Below, one piece after another: positions 6,975 to 12,152 of a DNA stretch of 12,152 bases (the stretch's first letter is position 1; each line of letters starts with the position of its first letter). Where the stretch lies: positions 1 to 12,152 of the forward strand of contig JAEUJK010000104.1 of the NCBI GenBank assembly GCA_016794735.1, in the 5' to 3' direction. The DNA is from Gemmatimonadota bacterium (GTDB lineage Bacteria; Gemmatimonadota; Gemmatimonadetes; Gemmatimonadales; Gemmatimonadaceae). The translations under genes were made by a program, and so were the position numbers. Below the pieces are notes generated by a model. The model was given only the letters and a program-made list of their open reading frames with translations. It did no database searches and was not told the origin of the DNA.

Positions 6975-7730
6975 GTGCGCGCGATCCTCACGTACCACTC
7001 GATCGATGACTCGGGGTCACCCATTTCGGTGTCTCCCGAGGTCTTTCGTGCGCACTGTGCATTCCTGGCGTCGGGACGCGTGCGCGTGCTGCCGCTGGTC
7101 GACCTGATGCGCGAGGGGGACACCGGCGGTGACGCCGTGGCGATCACCTTCGATGACGGGTTCGAGAACACGGGAACCGTCGCCTGGCCGATGCTGGCCG
7201 CGCATGGCTTGCCGGCGACGGTCTTCGTCGTGCCCGGACACGTGGGAAAGTTCAATGACTGGGGAGGACGTCGCGTCCCCGGCATCCCGCACCTCTCGTT
7301 GCTCTCGTGGGACGCCCTCGGGCAACTCGTTATGCAGCACGCGACCCTGGGCGCGCACACGATGACGCACGCCAACCTCGCCGGCCTCGACGCGTCGGGC
7401 ATCGACGAGGAACTCGATCGCGGCCACGCGGCGATGGTGCAGCACGCCGGGGTGGCCCCAACGACCTTCGCGTATCCGTACGGCGGCACCAGTCCGGTCG
7501 CGGCACGCGCCGTTCGCGCGCGGTATGAGTTTGCCGTGACGACGGAGCTCCGCCCGCTCCGTTCCGGCGAGGATGCGGCACTCCTGCCGCGTCTCGACAT
7601 GTACTACGTGCGCAGCCCCGGTGCCCTCGAGGCCTGGGGGCAGCCGTCGTTTCACGCGCGGCTCTGGACGCGCCGACTCGGCCGTCAGGCCCGCGCCTGG
7701 CTCCATCCCTCTGCGGGACGTGTCGCATGA
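6975..7730 (+). CDS. Polysaccharide deacetylase (NodB domain), apparently cytoplasmic
   Basis: A 251-residue carbohydrate esterase family 4 type protein. ILTYHSIDD at 4-12 is the usual N-terminal strand, AITFDDGFENT at 56-66 has the catalytic and metal-binding aspartates D60 and D61, GAHTMTH at 126-132 supplies metal ligands H128 and H132, and FAYPYG at 165-170 is the third NodB motif. The start must be GTG at 6975, because the only in-frame codons upstream lead straight to the previous gene's TGA; the ribosome site is weak. There is no signal peptide, unlike secreted deacetylases, so it probably removes N- or O-acetyl groups from a cytoplasmic sugar intermediate or lipid-linked precursor before export. 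Its stop overlaps the next start in ATGA. Confidence 0.9.
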   Translation: MRAILTYHSIDDSGSPISVSPEVFRAHCAFLASGRVRVLPLVDLMREGDTGGDAVAITFDDGFENTGTVAWPMLAAHGLPATVFVVPGHVGKFNDWGGRRVPGIPHLSLLSWDALGQLVMQHATLGAHTMTHANLAGLDASGIDEELDRGHAAMVQHAGVAPTTFAYPYGGTSPVAARAVRARYEFAVTTELRPLRSGEDAALLPRLDMYYVRSPGALEAWGQPSFHARLWTRRLGRQARAWLHPSAGRVA

Positions 7731-8851
7731 TCACGCCACGCGCCTTCTGCTCGATCATCGTCCCTGCGCGCAACGCGGCCGGGTTGCTGCCGCGTTCCCT
7801 GGGTGCGCTTCGCAACTCCGACCTCCCGCGCCAGCATTGGGAGCTGATCGTCGTGGACGACGGCTCGACCGACGAGACCGCCGCGGTGGCCGCGCGATAC
7901 GCCGATACGGTCGTCCGGCTCCCCGGGCGGGCGCACGGCCCGGCCTACGCCCGCAATCGCGGGTTTGAGGTGTCCCGCGGGTCCATCGTCATGTTCTTCG
8001 ACGCGGACGTCGTGGTCCACCCGGACGCGGTCCGCAAGTTCGCCGACGTCCTCACGACCGAGGAAGACGTGGGCGCGGTTTTCGGCTCCTACGACGACCG
8101 GCCGTCGGCACCCGGCTTCATGTCGCAGTACCGGAACCTGCTGCATCACCACGTCCACCAGCAGAACCCCGGCGACTCGGAGACCTTCTGGGCCGGGGCG
8201 GGCGCGGTCCGTCGCGACGTGTTCGCCGAGTGCGGCATGTACGACGAGTGGCACTACGGACGTCCGCAGATCGAGGACATCGAGCTGGGCGGGCGCATCC
8301 GCACGCATGGGTGGCGCATCCTGCTTTGTCCCGAGATCCAGGCGACGCACCTCAAGCAGTGGACCTTTGCCAACGTCGTGCGGACCGACCTGCGCGATCG
8401 TGGCATTCCGTGGGCGCGCCTCCTGGCGCACCGGGGGTCCACCCTCGCTGGCGGCACGCTCAACCTCAAGCTGACCGAGAAGATCAACACGGTCCTCGTG
8501 TGGTTGGCCGCGCTGTTCATCCTGGCCTCGCCGTTCGTGATCGGCGTCCCGCTGCTCTGGGCGGCGCTGGCGTGCATCGCGACCGTGTGCTTCAACAGCC
8601 GGCAGCTCTTCGCGTTCTTCTGGCGGGTCCGCGGGCCGTGGTTCGCGTTTGGCGTCCTGCCCGTGCACCTGTTGTATTACATCCTCAACGGCATATCGTT
8701 CGGCGTTGGGGTTTTCCTGCACCAGCTGATCGGCCCACCCAAGCAGGATCCGTTGATCGAGGCATACGCCGAGGTGGGCGTGGAGCGATGGCCGCCGGTT
8801 CCGGCGCGCAATCCGAGCACCTGGACGAAGCCGAGGGCGCGCGATGACTGA
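7727..8851 (+). CDS. Glycosyltransferase family 2 with C-terminal membrane domain
   Basis: A 374-residue GT-A enzyme starting at ATG 7727, four bases inside the deacetylase gene. CSIIVPARNAAGLL at 8-21 and ELIVVDDGSTDET at 39-51 are textbook GT2 strands. GPAYARNRGF at 71-80 follows, and FFDADVVV at 90-97 has the metal-binding DxD (D92, D94). FWAGAGAVRRDVF at 154-166 and IEDIELGGRI at 182-191 form the acceptor and catalytic-base region. After about residue 253 come three or more hydrophobic helices (roughly 255-275, 277-290 and 305-335), so it sits in the inner membrane. This build is common among transferases that extend lipid-linked glycans or make processive polymers; its length and short membrane domain do not match cellulose synthase. 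It overlaps the next gene by eight bases. Confidence 0.92.
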   Translation: MITPRAFCSIIVPARNAAGLLPRSLGALRNSDLPRQHWELIVVDDGSTDETAAVAARYADTVVRLPGRAHGPAYARNRGFEVSRGSIVMFFDADVVVHPDAVRKFADVLTTEEDVGAVFGSYDDRPSAPGFMSQYRNLLHHHVHQQNPGDSETFWAGAGAVRRDVFAECGMYDEWHYGRPQIEDIELGGRIRTHGWRILLCPEIQATHLKQWTFANVVRTDLRDRGIPWARLLAHRGSTLAGGTLNLKLTEKINTVLVWLAALFILASPFVIGVPLLWAALACIATVCFNSRQLFAFFWRVRGPWFAFGVLPVHLLYYILNGISFGVGVFLHQLIGPPKQDPLIEAYAEVGVERWPPVPARNPSTWTKPRARDD

Positions 8852-9230
8852 ATCGAGATTGCAGTCCGAGCTCAGTAGCGAAGAGCAGCTCCGACCGACC
8901 CTGGAGCAGGCGTTTGCGCGTGTGCACAAGGCGGCCTTCGGGGTCGCGATTGGCACCGCGGGGGCGCTCCTGATGGGCGTGCTCACGCTGATCGTCCTCG
9001 TGCGGCCGGCGGCGAGCAGCTTCCCGCTGCAGCTCATGTCCGAGTACTTCGCCGGCTACACCGTCTCGTGGGCGGGGCTCTTCATCGGGATGGCGTGGGG
9101 ATTCGGCGTGGCCTTCGTTGCCGGCTGGTTCCTCGCCTTCTGCCGCAACCTTGCCGTCGCGATCACGGCCTTCTCGATCCGGACGCGCGCCGAGCTGGAA
9201 CAGACCCGGACCTTCCTCGACCATATCTGA
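8844..9230 (+). CDS. Small two-helix membrane protein, paralogue of the next gene
   Basis: A 128-residue protein of no family I recognise. An acidic/polar N-terminal tail of about 27 residues is followed by a hydrophobic helix at about 31-53, a short loop, a conserved-looking YFAGYTVSWAGLFIG at 68-82, and a second helix to about 110; the C-terminus is charged (RTRAELEQTRTFLDHI). The ATG at 8844 overlaps the end of the GT2 gene by eight bases, which argues for real, coupled translation. The protein beginning at 9235 has the same two-helix plan and shares nine of fifteen residues over the central motif. Inner-membrane location is likely. A role as a partner or scaffold of the adjacent membrane glycosyltransferase, or in glycan transport, is a guess from position. 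Confidence 0.8.
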   Translation: MTESRLQSELSSEEQLRPTLEQAFARVHKAAFGVAIGTAGALLMGVLTLIVLVRPAASSFPLQLMSEYFAGYTVSWAGLFIGMAWGFGVAFVAGWFLAFCRNLAVAITAFSIRTRAELEQTRTFLDHI

Positions 9231-9234
9231 ACCC

Positions 9235-9528
9235 ATGGCCTCTTCGAGCGACAAGACCATCCAGGAAGGCATCCTCGCGCTGAACGCCCGCGCGTGGGGG
9301 ATCTCGTTCGGCCTGCTGGCCGGTGGGGCGCTGTTCCTCGCCACCAACTTCCTGGTGATCAAGGGCGGTGTGCAGGTCGGGCGGCACCTCTCCCTGCTGT
9401 CCGCGTTCTTCCCGGGCTACCGGGTGAGCTTCGCCGGTAGCTTGATCGGGTTTGTCTACGCCTTTGTGTGTGGGTGGGCCCTCGGACGCGTCGTCGGGGC
9501 CGTCTACAACAAGCTGGCGCTGCGCTAG
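9235..9528 (+). CDS. Small two-helix membrane protein, paralogue of the preceding gene
   Basis: A 97-residue protein starting at ATG 9235, four bases after the previous stop. The frame is open further upstream to 9118, but that part would lie inside the preceding gene and translates to low-complexity Ser/Arg/Pro, so the internal ATG is chosen. Helices lie at about 22-43 and 66-90, separated by FFPGYRVSFAGSLIG at 58-72, which matches the preceding protein at F, G, Y, V, S, A, G, I and G. The end is basic (YNKLALR). No enzyme motif, signal peptide or known domain is seen. It is the last gene of the rightward run and ends in a hairpin facing the convergent sugar transferase gene. The tandem arrangement suggests a heteromeric pair. 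Confidence 0.78.
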   Translation: MASSSDKTIQEGILALNARAWGISFGLLAGGALFLATNFLVIKGGVQVGRHLSLLSAFFPGYRVSFAGSLIGFVYAFVCGWALGRVVGAVYNKLALR

Positions 9529-9537
9529 CGCGCCAGC
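9513..9537. terminator. Hairpin between convergent genes, possible terminator
   Basis: GCTGGCGC at 9513-9520 pairs with GCGCCAGC at 9530-9537 around a nine-base loop that contains the TAG stop of the last rightward gene. It lies in the 25-base gap between convergent transcription units, a natural place for termination, but no T-tract follows on either strand, so intrinsic termination is uncertain. Confidence 0.4.
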
Positions 9538-9553
9538 GCCGTCGTCCCGGCGC

Positions 9554-10381
9554 CTACCAGCCCTGGAACTTCAGCAGGACGGACGGCACGGTCTGCAGCA
9601 TCACGCGGATGTCGAGCCAGAGGCTCTGTTCGCGGATATAGCGCAGGTCCCAGCTCACCTTCGCGCGCACGTCATCGAGGCACGCGTCGTACTTCTGGTT
9701 GATCTGGGCGAGCCCGGTGAGGCCGGGCTTCACGCGGTGGCGATACCGGTACTCGGGGATGTCGTGGCGCAGGCGCGCGACGATGCTCGGACGCTCCGGG
9801 CGCGGCCCCACGATGTTCATGTCGCCCAGCAGCACGTTCCACAGCTGCGGGACCTCGTCGATGCGATACTTGCGCAGGTACTTGCCGAGGGTGGTCACGC
9901 GCGGGTCGTTCTCCGTGGCCCACACCGCGCCGGAGACCTTCTCCGCGTCCACCCGCATCGTGCGCAGCTTGTAGATCGTGAAGACCTGGCCGCCCAGGTC
10001 CTCCTGGCGCGACTCACGGAGCGCCAGGGTGCGACGCCAGCGGCGGTCCAGCCCAACGCGCGTTTGCGTGTAGAGGATCGGGCCCCGCGAGGTGGCCTTG
10101 ATGAGGAGCGCGACGATGATGAGGATCGGCAGCGTGAGCGCGAGGCCGATCGCCGCGAGCACCACGTTGAAGAAGCGGTTCAGCCCCTCCATGCGCGTGC
10201 GCGGTACGTACTCCTCCTCGTTCCGGCCCGGCGCTTCCACCGAGCGCGGGCGCTCGACGGTGCGGTCAATGACCCGCGCCCGTGGCCGCGTGGGCGTGTT
10301 CACCCGCACGTCACCCAGTCGTTCCGCGGTGCTTCCCGTCCATGGCATCGGCAATCGTCCCTCGTCTCCTGGTCCACTCAC
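9554..10381 (-). CDS. Initiating sugar-phosphate transferase (WcaJ/PglC-like)
   Basis: The 275-residue protein belongs to the bacterial sugar transferase family (polyprenyl-phosphate phosphoglycosyltransferase), which transfers a sugar-1-phosphate from a UDP-sugar to undecaprenyl phosphate and so starts repeat-unit synthesis at the inner membrane. After a hydrophilic N-terminal region of about 65 residues comes one hydrophobic membrane segment at 71-94, then GPILYTQTRVGLD at 100-112, FTIYKLRTM at 134-142, the catalytic YRIDEVPQLWNVLLGDMNIV at 172-191 with D175-E176, GPRPE at 192-196 and KPGLTGLAQ at 218-226. It lacks the four-helix CoA-binding-like domain of full WcaJ, so it is the short monotopic form with an unusual soluble tail. 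GTG at 10381 overlaps the upstream stop in GTGA; ATG at 10348, with GAGGGA upstream, is a credible alternative start. Confidence 0.93.
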   Translation of the reverse strand: MSGPGDEGRLPMPWTGSTAERLGDVRVNTPTRPRARVIDRTVERPRSVEAPGRNEEEYVPRTRMEGLNRFFNVVLAAIGLALTLPILIIVALLIKATSRGPILYTQTRVGLDRRWRRTLALRESRQEDLGGQVFTIYKLRTMRVDAEKVSGAVWATENDPRVTTLGKYLRKYRIDEVPQLWNVLLGDMNIVGPRPERPSIVARLRHDIPEYRYRHRVKPGLTGLAQINQKYDACLDDVRAKVSWDLRYIREQSLWLDIRVMLQTVPSVLLKFQGW

Positions 10382-11178
10382 GGAGTGCGGCGCCCCCGGT
10401 TTCCGCGGATGATCCAGAACAACCCGGTGATCGACGTGACCACCGGAATCCAGGTCATGCCCCAGCGCCCGTTAGGCGACGTCACCGGGATGATGATCTC
10501 ATCGCCATCCCGGATGGCCACATCTCCGACCGTCCGCCCCGTGCGGAGCGCCTCGGCAAACTGCTTCTTGTCGAGGTGCGTCTTGTCGGCCCGCTTAACA
10601 TACGCCTTCGGGAGGTCGGCAGCCTGTGAGGGACCACCCTGTGACATCAGCACGTCGGTCACCAGCATGTCCACCGGCACCGTCACAAATCCGGGGCGAC
10701 CCACGCCGCCGGTCAAGGTGACCCGGATGAGACCTGTTGCGGTCACTTTGGGGTCACGCACATAACGCGACAACTCCTTGGTCAGGTGCGCGGAGAGCTC
10801 GGAGTCCAGCACGCCGCGGATCGAGAACTCCGGGATGTTGGGGAGCGCCAGCTTCTGCTCCTGCTTGACCGTGAACGTGTCGGTCAGCGAGGAATCGCCA
10901 AGCACATTGAGGTACAGCCGGTCGCCGGGAACGAAGTCCCCGTTCTTGAGGCGCTGCCGGATGGAGGCGGCGTGGGCTTCCAGCTTCAGGCGGGTCTTTT
11001 CGTCCACACGCGGCGCCACGGAATCCGCCGCCTTGACCGCTTCCTCGAGCTCGGCCCGCGTCGCCTGACGGCGCTGCAATCCCAGCGGATCCTGCGCGCC
11101 GGCGGTTCCGGCGAGCGTCAGGACGCCCACCAGGCCGAAGGCCCGTGCCCAGCCAGAGACGGCAGAAGTTCGCATCAT
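10378..11178 (-). CDS. Wza-like polysaccharide export protein (outer-membrane auxiliary)
   Basis: A 266-residue export protein. The start at 11178 is preferred because AAGGG lies eight bases upstream; ATG at 11196 would add six residues without a ribosome site. A Sec signal peptide spans about 1-28 (basic start, hydrophobic core, AGA before QD). A helical charged stretch at about 40-78 precedes FVPGDRLYLNVLGD at 82-95, the opening of the polysaccharide export domain; RVTLTGGVGRPGFVTVPVDM at 152-171 is a SLBB-like segment, and VAIRDGDEIIIP at 220-231 closes it. There is no lipobox cysteine, unlike E. coli Wza. Residues 239-257 are hydrophobic, like the C-terminal helix by which Wza crosses the outer membrane. 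It is co-transcribed with the downstream sugar transferase and should form the export channel. Confidence 0.88.
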   Translation of the reverse strand: MMRTSAVSGWARAFGLVGVLTLAGTAGAQDPLGLQRRQATRAELEEAVKAADSVAPRVDEKTRLKLEAHAASIRQRLKNGDFVPGDRLYLNVLGDSSLTDTFTVKQEQKLALPNIPEFSIRGVLDSELSAHLTKELSRYVRDPKVTATGLIRVTLTGGVGRPGFVTVPVDMLVTDVLMSQGGPSQAADLPKAYVKRADKTHLDKKQFAEALRTGRTVGDVAIRDGDEIIIPVTSPNGRWGMTWIPVVTSITGLFWIIRGNRGRRTP

Positions 11179-11375
11179 GAGGACACCCTTATGCATGGAT
11201 CATGCTTTGAAACGCGCCGGCAGCCCGACGCGGAACGCTATACAGGTCAACGACATAGTACACGGAAAGCGAGAATCGTGCCGCGCGTCTCGGGCCGCTG
11301 ACGCTTCGCCACCTCACTTCCGCGGGTTCGGTGCAACGCCCCGTACCCCGTAAACGATGGCCCCCGCGCCGCGTC

Positions 11376-11389
11376 ACAGGCCGGCCTGT
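11376..11389. promoter_or_regulatory. Perfect 14-base palindrome, candidate operator
   Basis: ACAGGCCGGCCTGT is an uninterrupted inverted repeat in the divergent control region, about 64 bases upstream of the receiver start. A dimeric regulator could bind it. It has no spacer, so it is less likely to work as an RNA hairpin. Palindromes rich in GGCC also arise by chance in GC-rich DNA. Confidence 0.3.
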
Positions 11390-11426
11390 CGAGCACACAA
11401 CCTGCACTACCGGGGGTTGGAGGCGC

Positions 11427-11440
11427 CTCGGCGCCCCGAG
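11427..11440 (+). promoter_or_regulatory. Leader hairpin next to the receiver ribosome site
   Basis: CTCGG at 11427-11431 pairs with CCGAG at 11436-11440 around CGCC, ending two bases before the AGGAG at 11443-11447 that serves the GTG start at 11453. It overlaps a second palindrome, GAGGCGCCTC at 11420-11429, so two alternative structures are possible. Whether it affects translation is unknown. Confidence 0.25.
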
Positions 11441-11452
11441 ACAGGAGACAGA

Positions 11453-11890
11453 GTGACAGAACAGCCCCTACACGGCGACCTCAGCCAACCGTTGGTTCTC
11501 ATCGGGAACGACCAGGAGTGGTCCTCACGCTCGCTGGAGAGCCTGCTCATCCCCGCCGGCTTCCGCACGGCGCGGGCGTATACCGGCAGCCAGGTGCTCC
11601 AGCTCGCCACCAGCCTCATGCCTGACGCGGTGCTCATCGACAGGTCGCTGCCCGACATGTCCGGCGCGGAAGTCGTGGAGTTGCTGCGACAGCTCCCGGG
11701 GTTCGATCCGGCAACGCCGATCGTGCTGCTGACCACCGGGACTACCTCGCGCGCGCAGCGCCTCGAGGCGCACCGGGCGGGGGCGTGGGACTTATTGGCC
11801 GAACCGTGGGACGTCGAGGCGCTCCTCCTCAAGCTCCACCTGTACGTCCGAGCCAGGCGATCCTCGCCGCCGCTCCGCCAGGTCGGCTGA
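11453..11890 (+). CDS. Single-domain response-regulator receiver with altered active site
   Basis: A 145-residue protein made of one CheY-like receiver domain with no output domain. GTG at 11453 is chosen because AGGAG ends five bases before it; the frame is open to ATG 11357, but that extension reads as Pro/Arg-rich non-domain sequence. LVLIGND at 14-20 is strand 1, AVLIDRSLPDMSG at 59-71 holds the phosphate-accepting D63, IVLLTTG at 90-96 has the conserved Thr, and AGAWDLLAEPWD at 109-120 is the segment before the last helix. Two key positions differ from active receivers: the acidic pair is N19-D20 rather than two acids, and the invariant Lys before Pro is E117. Phosphorylation may therefore be weak or absent. 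It sits between wza-like and wzc-like genes, so a role in controlling polysaccharide production is plausible but inferred. Confidence 0.85.
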   Translation: MTEQPLHGDLSQPLVLIGNDQEWSSRSLESLLIPAGFRTARAYTGSQVLQLATSLMPDAVLIDRSLPDMSGAEVVELLRQLPGFDPATPIVLLTTGTTSRAQRLEAHRAGAWDLLAEPWDVEALLLKLHLYVRARRSSPPLRQVG

Positions 11891-11902
11891 ACGAACAGGA
11901 AA

Positions 11903-11936
11903 AGGGGCCGGGCTCAGAGATTCGAGCCCGGCCCCT
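11903..11936. terminator. Strong intrinsic terminator, probably bidirectional
   Basis: A 13-base-pair GC-rich stem (arms 11903-11915 and 11924-11936) closes an eight-base loop, AGAGATTC. CTTT follows on the plus strand and a run of A precedes it, giving a T-tract on the minus strand too. It lies 12 bases after the receiver stop and 21 bases beyond the stop of the convergent kinase gene, so it can end both transcripts. Confidence 0.88.
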
Positions 11937-11957
11937 CTTTCGTTTCCGGCGCGGCGG

Positions 11958-12152
11958 CTACTTCGAGCTGCTGCCCGTACCGCCGATGAGCGCCACTTCC
12001 GGCAGCGTTTCCGGCGTGCCGTACCCGTCCAGGTAATGGTAGTAGCGGAACTCCGGCGACTCGCCGATGTCGTTGAGCACCGCACCCAGGATGCGGATCG
12101 GCATGCGGTCGACGGTGTTGAGCTTCTGCTGCGCCAGCCGGCGATCGGTCTC
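11958..12152 (-). CDS. C-terminal end of Wzc/CpsD-like polysaccharide tyrosine kinase (partial)
   Basis: Reading the minus strand from the window edge gives 64 residues ending at TAG (11958-11960); the rest lies beyond the right edge. The segment RRLAQQKLNTVDRMPIRI followed by LGAVLNDI (window residues 22-29) is the last part of the bacterial tyrosine (BY) kinase domain, where GxVLN is highly conserved. It is followed by a tyrosine cluster, FRYYHYLDGYG, with tyrosines at 37, 38, 40 and 44, the usual autophosphorylation region. About 20 further residues (ending GGTGSSSK) extend past the cluster, more than in many relatives. Such inner-membrane co-polymerases pair with Wza-type channels and control chain length and export. 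The assignment rests on a short piece but the motifs are distinctive. Confidence 0.8.
   Translation of the reverse strand, partial: ETDRRLAQQKLNTVDRMPIRILGAVLNDIGESPEFRYYHYLDGYGTPETLPEVALIGGTGSSSK

Larger units (their letters stand above)
11179..11452. other. Divergent control region between export and receiver genes
   Basis: About 270 bases separate the leftward export gene from the rightward receiver gene. I see no gene in it. AT-richer spots such as TACTAT and TATAGC on the minus strand near 11240-11260 could be -10 elements for the export operon, but no matching -35 at proper spacing was found. On the plus strand, TTCGGT, a 17-base gap and GTAAAC around 11328-11356 is a weak promoter-like pair. 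A perfect palindrome and a leader hairpin are listed separately. Confidence 0.5.

Noticed and set aside
7685..9037. Long open frame of 450 codons on the minus strand
   Set aside because: Antisense to the membrane GT2 gene and the start of the next gene, both well supported; the translation has no recognisable motif.
9118..9234. Upstream extension of the second small membrane protein
   Set aside because: It would lie inside the preceding gene in another frame and reads as Ser/Arg/Pro-rich sequence; the ATG at 9235 directly after the previous stop fits better.
9452..10765. Open frame of 437 codons on the plus strand
   Set aside because: Covers the sugar transferase and export genes on the opposite strand, which have firm motifs; this frame is a shadow.
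1..12152. CRISPR arrays, tRNA or rRNA genes, insertion sequences, attachment sites
   Set aside because: I saw no regularly spaced repeats, no cloverleaf-like sequence, no transposase motif and no terminal inverted repeats in the window.

Overview
The window is a GC-rich stretch of a Gram-negative-type bacterial chromosome. Third codon positions are almost all G or C, several starts are GTG, and many genes overlap at their ends. It holds most of an exopolysaccharide/capsule biosynthesis and export locus. The dense gene packing, the Wza/Wzc export pair and the overall protein flavour would fit Gemmatimonadota or another GC-rich soil phylum, but this assignment is inference; no rRNA or marker gene is present.

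Layout. (1) Left edge, minus strand: the N-terminal part of a UbiA-family prenyltransferase of the decaprenyl-phosphate phosphoribosyltransferase type, running off the window. (2) Positions 264-614: a gene-free divergent control region with two promoter-like elements. (3) Positions 615-9528, plus strand: a run of ten tightly packed genes. In order they are a short GT2-like protein, a full-length GT2-like glycosyltransferase, a FAD-dependent oxidoreductase, two GT4 glycosyltransferases, an NAD-dependent sugar-nucleotide epimerase/dehydratase, a polysaccharide deacetylase, a membrane-anchored GT2, and two small two-helix membrane proteins that resemble each other. Four junctions overlap by 4-8 bases, so translation is probably coupled. 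(4) Positions 9554-11178, minus strand: an initiating sugar-phosphate transferase (WcaJ/PglC-like) and, upstream in the same operon, a Wza-like export protein. (5) Positions 11179-11452: a second divergent control region with a perfect 14-base palindrome. (6) Positions 11453-11890, plus strand: a single-domain response-regulator receiver with changed active-site residues. (7) A strong hairpin terminator. (8) Right edge, minus strand: the C-terminal end of a Wzc/CpsD-like tyrosine kinase with its tyrosine cluster.

Likely joint function. The sugar-phosphate transferase starts a lipid-linked repeat unit. The GT2 and GT4 enzymes extend it. The epimerase and oxidoreductase supply or modify sugar donors, and the deacetylase trims acetyl groups. 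Wza and Wzc form the periplasmic and outer-membrane export path. No Wzx flippase or Wzy polymerase lies in the window, so the pathway must be completed elsewhere. The most unusual items are the tandem pair of small paralogous membrane proteins, the half-length GT2-like gene beside its full-length relative, and the degenerate receiver placed between wza-like and wzc-like genes.
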